This document shows, piece by piece, positions 45,215 to 56,176 of a stretch of 64,000 bases of DNA. Origin of the DNA: Topomyia yanbarensis. Taxonomy: Eukaryota > Arthropoda > Insecta > Diptera > Culicidae. Position 1 is the first letter of the stretch; each line of letters starts with the position of its first letter. The translations under genes and the position numbers were made by a program. The notes under the pieces were generated by a model. That model did no database searches. It was not told the DNA's origin and was given only the letters and a program-made list of their open reading frames with translations. The DNA lies in the NCBI RefSeq assembly GCF_030247195.1, contig NC_080671.1, positions 428,234,539-428,298,538 of the forward strand, given 5' to 3'.

Positions 45215-47360
45215 CGAACGGTGCGAAAGTAAGTGTCGTCAAAGCTACCTGTGGAATTTCAAAAATCGTCTCACGGAATGGCTTATTTCCTTTAAAGTCA
45301 AACCTGGTCCACCAAACCATAAAAGTCGCCTTGGATGTTGGTTCAGAGCAAAACGCAACCGAAACTATAGCAACGATTGCCCAAACCGTGCTCTGTATAT
45401 TTATTACACCACTGTGTTGTTTATTTATTCTACGCGACTGTTCATCTTCATTTTTCACTCGGATACGATCCTCGAATAATTCACTCTTCTGGACTTACAT
45501 TCCCACATAATACAAAGCGGATCCAGTTTGACATTCACCCCCTTGCGTATTCGAAGGGCACCAGTGCAGTTCAGTGTGGTCACATATTTTATTCATACCA
45601 GTTCTCAAGTACGATTACAGCACTCTGTTATTTTCAGATATTTTGTTCCAGCTGAATTGTGCTGTGGCCCTCTTGGTGGTCCTTTAGCACACGAGGTAGA
45701 TGCAACTAGGGGATAAAAAATTCTATTCAAAGCATCTGAGTGGATAGGACAATCCAATGGCAAGCATAATTCAACCGCTGTCATGCTACGTTTTTGTTAA
45801 TTACCTGGGAGTACCATTTAACCGGAGTGGGACCGAAGAATGACGCAAGCGACTCGTAAAAAAATATTACCCTAAGCCACAAAAAATAATCCAAATTACC
45901 ATTTCGGTGCTACTACCGCCACTAAAGTGGACGATAGCTAAAAGTTTGCAGATTTATGATATTAGCCAAGTTCATATCTGCAGCAATCTTAAACCGGTTT
46001 AATGGTTCGTGGTAAACCCAGAAACAATTAAACCAGGCCAATTTATTTTCAATCATCACGTGGCGAACACTCAGAACCTGTCCGGAACGTGCAACGGTCA
46101 GCAGCCTTCAAGTGCTGAACAAATAGTTGAAAAGAACACCATCATCTACACGTGAAAAAGTTTTACCACCCCCCACCACCCAAACGAAGCTCGGAGCAAT
46201 CTCAATTGAAAAGAACAACTTTTTACCACCCCGTGAGTGATTTTCCTTCCCCCCCTTTTCAGCTGGCAGCCACACATCGACACATCACTCATCACCCGCA
46301 ACTCTCAAGACCTGGTGTAAGTGTAAATAATCTTAGCGCACATATCGAGCAAAAGGCAAACATTCGCAACAACAGCCACAATCCGTGTGGGGATGGGAAT
46401 TGCGGTTTTTGGTGAAAGTGGTTCTTCTTCACCGACCATTAGGCGATATAACTCGTTGGCCGCGATTGGCGGGGAAGGAGTAAATTTGATTAATGAATGC
46501 GATTAGGAGTGCGTCAAACGGCAATGATGTGTAATTCATCAACGGCAACGAGGGAAAACAAACTTCCATTTTGGCTCACCTTCAGGGAGTGGGGGGAGGT
46601 AAATTTTCTTTATATGGTTGGGAGATGAACCAAAACTGGGAAGATTAAGTGACGCGCTCAAAAAAACTGGTTAAGAGCTTGAATGCTACGGGTTTGTGCA
46701 CTTGTAATGGATTCGTGCCACTCGTGTGGAACAAATATTGAAGGATACGGGGGAAATTCACGTGGGCTTTTAGATGAACTGAGATGAGTGATCGTTTGTA
46801 TGTGTTCCTGGATATGACATGCATTTGTCCAATGCAGATTAATTAACTATCAACTGAATGGACACTATCTACATAAAGTGGACATTGTAAACAATATATC
46901 AACGTTTACATAGCGTTGTACAAGTAACTGCGAGTGCAAACGTAGGCTCATAATAACAATGCGTGCTATGCTTACGCTTTTGTGGGGCCATCATCATAAT
47001 AATTCTAGAAGTTAAATATTACTACCTCCAATGGTAGTGAACGATATGTTTAAATTCCTGCATTTGGTCTAAATAAAATGTTATCTTCTACTAAATTTCG
47101 AAGTATCCACATCTAGCATAGGAGTAAAAATTTGTGTAATTTTTTTCTATCAGCGACATTCTGATTGGTACCAATTATTCACTGATTGGCGCGTAATAAG
47201 GCTATGGCTTAAGTCATGTCTAAGCTGACCAACTGTGGGCTGGGAAAAATCCATACACATTTTATCTCAAAATTTATAACACTAAAGTTATTTAGACTGT
47301 TTAGTATTTATCTTGTTTACTATATTTTACTACAGGTAATGGGATTTTTAACAATGGTTT
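45215..47360. other. Unassigned DNA, some segments possibly genic
   Basis: A minus-strand frame at 45198-45458 is protein-like and reaches a GTAGCT donor-like site near 45,240, but no family is recognised and an equally long antisense frame overlaps it. 46,140-46,320 is C-rich with short splice-like strings. Nothing here is firm enough to call. Confidence 0.35.
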
Positions 47361-47508
47361 TAGGGGTTGGCACAGCGTAGTTGGTAAATCGATTGGTTCA
47401 ATTCCAAACCCCGCACATAGGGTGAGAGTTTTTTCAAAAGAGATTTTTTACCACGAAAAAAAGAAGCAAATGACCCTAATTTTAAAACCTCTATAATCGA
47501 AATAATTT
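47361..47508 (+). mobile_element. tRNA-derived SINE (Feilai-like), copy 4, deleted between A and B boxes
   Basis: ACAGCGTAGTTGGTAAATCG (A box) is followed almost at once by GGTTCAATTCC (B box). The roughly 21 bp that separate the boxes in copy 2 are missing. The CCCGCACATAGGG body and the CCTCTATAATCGAAATAA tail are intact. The shortened box spacing should weaken pol III transcription (inference). Confidence 0.85.
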
Positions 47509-47599
47509 CTGAATTCAATGTGATTGATGGAGCACAGAAATTATGTCAGAGTTCCTGTGCTAGTGTCCTGATCGGTTTCTACTTGTTACTTAAGGGGTC

Positions 47600-48440
47600 T
47601 TCCACTCGCGAGGCATTGATAACTGCAAAGCGTGGTTTGTAGATTTATACTATCGTGTCGGAATGGATTTGAACATAAACAAGTGCAAAGTGATTAGCTT
47701 TAGTCGATGCCGCTTAATTTCTCGTTTCGACTATAAAGTAGATGGCTGTAGCCTAGAGAGGGTGTTGTCAATTAAAGACCGAGGCGTTTTATTTGACTGC
47801 AAATTGAAATTCAGCGACCATATTTCCACAGTAGCTGCCAAAGCTTTTGCGACTTTAGGTTTCTTGCGAAGAAACGCTTCAGATTTCAGTGATCCGTACA
47901 TACTCAAAACATTGTACTGCTCTCTGATACGTAGTACCCTGGAATATGCTGTCCAAGTTTGGACGCCACACAACGCAACTCAACGTGATCGAATCGAGCG
48001 AGTGCAAAAACGTTTCATGCGATTTGCTCTTAGAAATCTGCAATGGCACGACCCAGTACGTTTGCCTCCATACTCCGACCGCTGTTGAACATGCAGACTC
48101 TTAAACAGCGACGGGTTTTACTACAGAGGCTTTTAGTATTTGACGTTATCACTGGAAACATCGATTGCCCTAATCTACTCCAGAAAGTAAACTTTTATGC
48201 TCCGCAGCGCCGATTCCGGAACTCGTCTCTTCTTTGGATCCCCCGGCATAGAACTGTATATGGACAGAGTAACCCAATCGACATGTGTTGTGTGAAGTTT
48301 AACGAAACAATTGGTGTTTTTGATTTTAATGTGTCTAAAAAGAGTTTTAAGTTAGGTATAATCAATGTATAGCATAAGGGTTTTATTTTTTAACGTCTGA
48401 ACGGCAGTCAGCCGAAGATATGTATGTATAATAATTTGTA
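47600..48440 (+). pseudogene. Jockey/CR1-type LINE, 3' end (C-terminal RT region and 3' UTR)
   Basis: The frame 47663-48088 reads GMDLNINKCKVISFSR, then a DRGVLFDCKLKFSDHI segment, LEYAVQVWTPH, and RIERVQKRFMRFALR, the thumb and C-terminal region of Jockey-type reverse transcriptases. A -1 frameshift near 48,045-48,088 moves the rest to 48043-48372, with RRVLLQRLLVFDVITGNID and a HRTVYGQSNPI segment, ending in a TAG. The 3' UTR has CGGCAGTCAGCCGAAGATATG. All RT catalytic motifs (A-C) are missing because the copy is 5'-truncated. Confidence 0.88.
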
Positions 48441-48632
48441 TTGTTGGTCCAGGTAGGAAGAACGCAATCTTACCGCGTAACCACTATTGAAATACCTAGG
48501 AATAATTAGTTTTTGCCTTTCTCATATAGAAAGGTTATGCAATCACTCTGAAAAACGTCAACCTAATCCCGGCCCGGAGGGCCGAGTGTCATATCCCATT
48601 CGACTCAGTTCGTCGAGATCGGAAAAAGTCTG

Positions 48633-48692
48633 TAAGTGTGTGTGTATGTGTGTATGTATGTGTGTATGTGTGTGTGTGTGTGCGTATGTGTC
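48633..48692. repeat. (GT)n-rich microsatellite
   Basis: Imperfect GTGTGTATGTGTGT repeat inside the mosquito-type repeat, right after GAAAAAGTCTGTAAG. Confidence 0.9.
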
Positions 48693-49107
48693 AAATAATG
48701 TCACTCATTTCTTTCAGAGATGGCTGGACCGATTTGCCCAAACATAGTATCAAATGAAAGGTGCAACCTTCCCATCGGCTGCTATTGAATTTTGGATCGA
48801 TCGGAATTCTGGTTCCGGAATTACGGGTTTCAGAGCGCGGCCACACAGAAATTTCTCATATAAACTATAGTAAAAATTAAAAATAGAATTTTTATTTTTG
48901 ATGCTAAATGTGTTCAAGGTGCATGAAACGTCGAGATTTGATGCAAACTCGAAAAAAAATTTGACGACAATTCACTTTTTTGGATTTTGTCAAAGGTTAT
49001 GCAATCACTCTGAAAAACGTCAACCTAATCCCTAATATTTTTTTCGACTCGCATAAGGTTTCTGGATTTTAACAAGAGCGTAGTTGATGGTTTACGGAGA
49101 GGGGTTA

Positions 49108-51995
49108 CCCAAGTAGCAATTTTTGTTTCAGTAACTATTTCACAACCAGTTGGCAACAAAAAATAGGTGCTGTTGTGACTGACATCTAACTTCTTGTGCG
49201 ACCTAAAAAGCGCAGTTTTAGGCCGATTTTCAACATGATTATGATTGAGCAAAACAGTAAAAACTTGTTCCCGTTTCGTTGGAATAACCATGCGAGAATA
49301 ACTAAATGAAATCATATTGTTGTCAACATGTTGAATGCAGGTCGCAACAAGATTACTTAATCATACCATTTTTTCGTTCACCTAGACTGTCAATCGCAAC
49401 TGAAAAGTTACTTATTTTCTTATAAATATGTTAAGATTATGTTACCAGTGGAAATGAAAATGAAGACCAAGTTAAAATATATGTTGATTATTTAAATTTG
49501 AACAGTAGTGTCATTCTTCATATCAAAAATTGCCAATGAAGTATCAAATTTTACTGCGCATCAAAGTCTATCGAGTGATATTTTATTCCACTTCATATTA
49601 TTTCACGCGCTCTTGGTGAAACCAAATTATCAACAAAATAAAACTCATTTTTCAAGGAGAAAACCGAATCATATCAGAAATCCAACATTATTCAATGAAA
49701 TCACACATTTATCATAAATCAGGAACATGAATCGCTTTACCGCTAGACTTTTATGAATATTCGTGTGCCGGTTGAGGTTTTATTTCCAATACATTAGAAA
49801 ATGATGCATATAAGAAACATGGCTTTCTAGCCATCCAGGGCCGAATTTAGAATGTGATTTTGGTGAATGCGAAACAAATCGCTTTTCGAGCAAATTCATA
49901 TCAATGAGCAAAGATTTTGATTTGTGAACAACTGCATTCCAGCGTACGGTTTGGCTCCATCGAACAATTTTTAGTTCACATCCAAATATACCTTTCCTTA
50001 ATATGACCCTCTACTATACTATTCTTACTGAAAACGTTCTAGTTACAAAGTCATATTCTTGTCATACGCGCGTATCAGGCACATATCATCATTATACCTT
50101 GAATCACAAACTCACACGTATTGATGAATAGCATTTGCAACACTGAATTGACCAATTCATAACTAAAGGTCAGCAAGATAATAATTAAGTTGAATTTTTG
50201 TTTCCATTGCGTTGACAAAATTCACCTGTTACACTTCATGCGCTCCACTTCATATTATAGAAGCATTGAACTGTACGGTGGCGCCAACTATAAGATGTTC
50301 GGTGTATCGGAAAAATGTAAACATGTATGATTGTAACGAGAAATTTTAAAAGGAAATTTTGTTTTTACCGCAGTAGCAGCATTAATACTTAATAGTTGAA
50401 CTATTGGGTCATATTTCTATGAGAAGCACAGGGGAATATTATTACAGGACGCAATAAAAATAAACAACTTCCACTAAAATAGGAGCTATTTTAAACCAAC
50501 GGTAAATCATATGTATTTATACTTGTGCATCTTATAACAACTGAATGGATAGGAATAAGGACTCAATGGTTACAGGAACTGAAATTGGAAATAACGCAAC
50601 CAGTGGTACACATATGTTCCACGAGTGAACCACGAGATTACAAATTGAAAAATAAATTTACTTGCAGCTTTGATATTTTTCGAAAAAATAGGAACTGAGA
50701 GTATTTGATTGCCGACAATACAGTTTTGTTTGTTTTTCATACCTATTTAACCATTAATTAGCCTCATAATAATGTAATTTTTTTCATAAATTATCAAAAA
50801 TATCAAAACGTAATTCAAGCGTAGGTTTTTTTCATGAAGGCTGCAACAATTAAAAAAGTTAAGGATTCTATATCAACTCAGTTGGCAAATAATCCCAATC
50901 GTCAAATAAATGCTACAAAATACCCATTAAAAATGTGGCAGTGGAACATTTCTAAAGACTTTTTTGTTAGGAAAAGCCTACTTGAGTCTACGAGTGGGGA
51001 GTGGGTCCAAAATGTCGGTATTTTGTCTACGTGCTTTGTAAACGGTCCCTTTTCGGGTGGAATTCTCAAGAAATCTTTTGAATTATTAGACAAAATGTCA
51101 TTCAGCAAAAAATACAAAAAAAAATCTATTTTCAAAATTTGCATATCATGGGCTAGTATTTTCAGACGCTTCAATTATTAAACAAGAAATTGGCTAAATA
51201 GGAGTACTCCTTAGATCACGTTAACTTTTCTATTGTTTCCGGAAGGTACTCCAAGTAAGCGATATATCTCAAATTCATACTACTCATTCCGATCTATCTA
51301 CTATCTTTCTTGTTCTTAGTTCCGAAATTATTTTCAAATATATCAATTATATAATCAGTGTTGAAGGAATTTAATCACTTCGTTTAAAATCAGCAATAAC
51401 ATACATGCCATTTGTTTATATTTTTCCGATACACCGAACATATTATAGTTGGCGCCACCGTACAGCTCAATGCTTCTATAATATCAAGTGGAGCGCACGA
51501 AGTGTCATCGGTGAATTTTCGCAATGTAATGCCAACAAAAATATAACTTATTTTTTGTTTTGCTAAGCATCAATTGTGAACTAGTGGATTCAATGTTGCG
51601 AAAGCATTTTATTAATACGTGTGAGTTTGTGCTGAAAGGCGTAATGATGATATGTGACGGATACATTCGTATAACACGAATACGACTTTGTAAACTGAAA
51701 CGTTTTCAGTAAGAATTTTGGTGTTTGACAACTGTGCAAGTGTCAAAATACATACAACAAAATCAAAATCACAACTAAATTTCAACAAGCTCTGCAGCAT
51801 CAGCAACCAGTTCGGAACATTAATAAACATGTTCTAGCTGGCAACATAAATGTCTATTTGGTGACAAAATATGTTATTAAATAACCTTGGTGTTATCTAT
51901 GTTCAACCAGTGCAACAAAAATAACTGTATTGTTCTCTCGTTGCAACATAGTTTGTACTTAGACAATTAAAACTAGTTGCGATTTGCTACTTGGG
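49108..51995. mobile_element. 2.9-kb TA-flanked element with long imperfect inverted arms
   Basis: Ends are CCCAAGTAGCAA and its reverse complement, flanked by TA (49106-49107 and 51996-51997). The right arm (51,418-51,995) has an inverted match in the left part of the element: the ends, then 50,010-50,340, where ATTATAGAAGCATTGA, CTGTACGGTGGCGCCAACTA and GTTCGGTGTATCGGAAAAAT are nearly identical to the inverse of 51,418-51,485. The left arm is longer, with about 650 bp of extra sequence at roughly 49,350-50,000. The core is about 1.08 kb. TA target suggests Tc1/mariner-type mobilisation (inference). Confidence 0.82.
50834..51181 (+). CDS. Hypothetical 115-codon frame in the core of the inverted-repeat element
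   Basis: An ATG frame lying between the inverted arms. It is lysine-rich at the start (MKAATIKKVKDSISTQ) and holds KYPLKMWQWNISKDFF and a basic C-terminus. No transposase DDE/D signature, helix-turn-helix or zinc finger is recognised. An antisense frame of similar length overlaps it, which lowers confidence. It could be a remnant of a transposase gene or chance. Confidence 0.2.
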   Translation: MKAATIKKVKDSISTQLANNPNRQINATKYPLKMWQWNISKDFFVRKSLLESTSGEWVQNVGILSTCFVNGPFSGGILKKSFELLDKMSFSKKYKKKSIFKICISWASIFRRFNY

Positions 51996-52431
51996 TACAT
52001 CCCCCCTCTACTGTTCACTCCCCTCCTTTAAAAATCTCCTTAAATCACCCCTCAGACCAACACCCCATCCAGCCCTCATACCTCTCCCTTTCAACCCCAT
52101 CATTTTTAAACCACCACTATATCACAAAGCATACCAATTTAAGCTGGGGAGTCGTTCGTTCATGGGACTTTCGCCCTCTTCACATACCCACCCCCGCATG
52201 ACAAAATGAGTTAGCAAGCAGATAACATTGATCTAATGCTGATTAGGCTAATGGAGTATGATATTTTTTTGTTTCAAGTGTTTCACCGTCGACACGTAGC
52301 TCATCAAGTTCGTGGCTGGCATGCCATTGTGTATAAGTGCAAAGTGTACTAAGAATGTAATGGACATTTCCACAATTATGTTGAACATAAAAAGCCTCCG
52401 TGCCATAGTTTAGAGAAATGAGAAAGGCACA

Positions 52432-53540
52432 ATTGCACCGCTAGGTGGATTAAAACAGGTTTTTTCATGTGTCCTTTGTAATGATTCCACTTTTCTGAAC
52501 AGCGACATTTTTAAAGACCGTATCGCAAGTTCGAGGTGCCGTATCGTGCAGTCGAATCTAGATTTTGCCATTATCCATAAACACGATGATATTGATTTTG
52601 ATTGTAATGCGCCACTATTAGCGACTTTTAGATTGTTCTGCAAAATGATTTTATTTGCCTGGCGCAATCTATCGAAAATTATCATTATTGGATGTCTGAT
52701 ATGATAGCATCGGATAGAGGTGACTTTCGCAAGGCTAAGCTATGAAACCTGTATGTAAATATTCCAAAAACTCGGACTAATACGAAATCACTCGAAGTCA
52801 CGTTCTTTGACCAGAGTTCCTCTTTTGTTTTTCATATTCACACATTTCGTCACTAAACGATCACTTCGGTAAGAATTAAAGTATTACAGCGATTATTGTT
52901 CGAATTGGCACTTCCCGACAGATTCTACAATACAGTAATTCCTCCAAAATTCACCCAAAAATCTTTAAAATCGCAAAAGACAGATGAAACATTAGACTTT
53001 TTACCAGCATAGGTTCTGAGCACTTTGCACGGCAAAGCAAATCATTTTGATTCAAGCGCAATACTTTAAAAAATTGGCTTGAGATCTGTATTTTGTGCAG
53101 CAAAACACTCCGAGAAAAAAATGCAGGGAATAATCTCTTCTTCGCAATAAAAAAACAAACGTTGAATAAAAAGTTTATCAAAAAGTTTATAATTTTATCA
53201 AAACTTAAAACTACCAAAAAAAACTCATTTTTTGAAAACTTTTATTTTTTGTCAACGAAAGTCTAAAGAGAATGGAAACATTTGTTGTGGTTGCATCGCG
53301 AAGAAGTAATTATTAAAAATGTTTTTCTTGTAACTGCTTTAAATATGTTTCTAAATTTCATACTAACTGGTAGACAAAAATATAATTTTATTACAGAATG
53401 CGATTCTTATAGATATTTTAAATTTTGTTTTCTTCCTTTCTTTTTCGAGAGTTGTCCTACTGGTACTGTAGACCTGAGTTCACGGAAGGGCTCCCCATCA
53501 CTCATTACTGCTTAAATCCAATTGCAGCAGGCCATGATTC
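52432..53540. other. Unassigned DNA
   Basis: After the CACCGCTAGGTGGATTAAAA string that borders the mosquito-type repeat, no gene or element is recognised. Confidence 0.4.
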
Positions 53541-55010
53541 TGATTGCGTTATAGAGTGTACGGTTCAGTTGTGCGGGCGTATGGACTTTACGATCGCGTG
53601 GGAATGAGCGTTTATTGGTGTGTACTTGAGACCGCATTAGTGGGATTGGAAATGCTGTAGGGGTCACTGAATCATTGTGGGCGTCTTTGTGTTAGCGAAA
53701 TTTTGGGCGTAGTTGTGCGTGGATGGACTCGATTGTATGTTCGCTTTGTGTACCATAGCGAAGGGCTCGGGTGTTTGTATGTTATTGTGTTCGAGGCGTT
53801 TGTTTGTCGCGTAGATGTTTGTATGTCGCGTGTGCTAGCGTGTCACTTCGCATACATAAATTCGTGTCCATTTCATATTAGCGTGTGTTCTTGGATAATC
53901 GCACGGATCGTGAATCAAATACTTAATTTTCAGCGCAGCGTCATTTTTTTCTGATTGGTCCAGCTGAGGACACGGGACCTAGGCTGCTAGGGCCAAGAGG
54001 AAGATCTTCCGGACGTAATTAATTCATGATCGCAAGAACACGAGCGTGTGAAGGCTCATTCTTGAGACCGCGTTCAAGTTCACCGGAGTGCAGGCATGCA
54101 CAAGAACGGTGCTGCACCGTATACTATTTCTGTGCACTAGCTCATAATGTATCAGATCTAAGTTCATTGAGCTAGCAAGTAGCACGAGCACCGCTGCTCC
54201 GAGTTATAGCAAAGTAGAAAAAATACAACGCGTTAGTGTGAGTAACAATGATTGTATCGTTTTTTGCAGAAACTTGTCGCACATTTACTAACGTATATTT
54301 TTCGCTTTGTCCTATTCTTTCGTTTAATGGCTTCCCGAGCAAATACTCATGGGTTCAGACACCATACAACCCCTTGAAAAGACCATAAATATGGTCCGTG
54401 CCAATTTTCACGACCATTAAAACACCATCAAAAGGTCTCAATAACCCATAAATACACCGAAATATGGTTTTTATATGGGATTTACCGGGCCATGGCGATG
54501 GTGTTTTCATGGGTTGACCCCATTTAAAACACTATCAAAGCACCATGCAGTGGGGGTGAAATTGGATCATGACCATGGGGTTATTATGGGCTTTCCGTTT
54601 GCTCGGGTTACTCTACTGCACCGTTCTAGCTTATCGGGCAGGCTTACCGTGCTAGTTCATTGAGCAAAATCGTTCCAGCTTACCGAGCTAGCTCATCGTG
54701 CTAACCCGTTGTGGTAGCTTTCCGAATCCTACAGCTCGAGCACGACGGATATCTAGCACGAGCGTTGTCAGTGCTTATTGCATTTGGTTCGTTCAAAGCG
54801 GCATCTTAGCTCGTTTAAAGCTCTCGTGTTGTATTTCATGCATCCCTGCCGGAGTGTTATCCTGTTAGCAAGATCGTAAGCGTAGGTATGCGTGGATGAT
54901 CGCGAAAGGCTCAAGCGTTTGTGTGTTAACGTGTTTGTCGCGTGTGCTAGCGTGTATGAAACTTCGCGTGTATAAATTCGATTTTATAACCGTGTGGTTA
55001 TTCTTTGCAC
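53541..55010. repeat. GT-rich dispersed repeat, second locus
   Basis: Shares with 35,980-40,090 the strings CTTGAGACCGC, GTATGTCGCGTGTGCTAGCG, GTAGGTATGCGTGGATGAT and CGTGTATAAATTCGATTTTATAA. It holds internal near-repeats of its own (53,570-53,900 against 54,850-55,000) and is interrupted by a MITE at 54334-54607. Confidence 0.6.
54334..54607. mobile_element. 274-bp MITE with CCCGAGCAAA inverted ends
   Basis: CCCGAGCAAA at 54334-54343 is inverted exactly at 54598-54607. The interior is rich in CCAT/ATGG words (ACCATAAATATGG, CCATGGCGATGGTG), giving much internal complementarity. TT lies on both sides, possibly a decayed TA duplication. Non-coding. Confidence 0.75.
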
Positions 55011-56150
55011 AAGAAGAAATTGATTACTTAATATAAAAATAAGTGTCCACGCAATTTGCACTTATGCTCATCTTATGTGTGTACAAATCTGCTCGATAAG
55101 CTCATCTGGCTGAAAATCTAACGTAAAACTAAATACTCTATTGTACTTAACAGCCTCGTATCTATCGTATCGTATCTAATGTTCTACGAGTACGTTGAAA
55201 TTTTCGGTTCAACCTTTCAAATCAAATTAAAGGAAAAACCTATTAATCTATATATGTAAATGGAAAGTTTGAAAGAGTTCCAGAATCTACTGCAGATTTT
55301 AATCGTATTATGTCTCAGAACTATAGAAAACAGTCGAACTGTCGAATAATAATTTGGTTCCGAAAAAGATTAAAAATAGAAAAGGTATAATCCGGATCAT
55401 TTTCAGATACCTTCATTGGAGGCAAATTGATTTGAATCAAATGTGTTCATCGAGCACTATACTTTTCATAACGAAAATTAATCGAGTAAATTGCGTTTCG
55501 ACTTAGATAGAACGACTTGGCGGCTGCTAGACACTAAATTTCAAAATACCACCCAACTTGAGAAAACGGCTTAAACAAATAATCGAGGCGGATAGCGGGA
55601 CATAAAAAAGTTCAATTTTTTCTTTAATATTAGAAAAAATCTTAAAGTTTACTTAGTCCCAAAGTTCATAAGAAAATTTACAAAAATCGATTTTTAGCAC
55701 TCTTGTTCCTTGTGCTTTTAATTGCATTTTTGGAACCTGGGAAACTAGTTTGCAACATTATTTAGTCTGTTTCTATTTGTGGAAGATTTTTTGTGGTCCC
55801 GGGAGTACTCCCACTTCCACTGAGATTGAAAATTCCGTGCAAATTCCGGACAAATCCGTACAAGTACTTTTTCCGGACACACGACAAAAAATCCGTACTG
55901 TCCTCCCAAATTCCGTACGGTTGGTCAGCTTAGTCATGTTTGTATTTGTATTGCGCTTAGATCTTTATTTATACAGCGATTTGGTAGATTACAATTTTAG
56001 AGTTGGTGAACTGCTTCGAATGCAAAGATTTGAAATTTTTGGTGATCGGAAAGGTCAACAAAATTCCTTAGTTTACAGGAAAATAGGGACCTTGGTATAA
56101 ATAAAAGTCAAAACCAATTTACAGTAAAGTGATAATGCCGAGAGGAAATG
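55011..56150. other. Unassigned DNA
   Basis: A short cluster of CCGTAC/TCCGGAC words at 55,828-55,920 stands out, but no element is recognised. The plus-strand frame at 55750-56100 lacks known motifs. Confidence 0.4.
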
Positions 56151-56176
56151 CGATAGTATCGTGTTTGTAGGGTCAC

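Larger units (their letters stand above)
48511..52431. repeat. Mosquito-type dispersed repeat, split by a 2.9-kb inverted-repeat element
   Basis: The unit starts TTTTGCCTTTCTCATATAG and carries the core GGCCCGGAGGGCCGAGTGTC, familiar from many culicid sequences (from memory). A matching inverted end, ATGAGAAAGGCACAA, lies at about 52,417-52,431, giving short inverted termini. The 49108-51995 element interrupts it. A 41-bp exact direct repeat occurs at 48530-48570 and 48992-49032. No coding capacity. Confidence 0.65.

Noticed and set aside
45198..45458. Minus-strand frame with a donor-like GTAGCT near its end
   Set aside because: Protein-like but unrecognised, with an equally long overlapping antisense frame and no acceptor; left as unassigned.
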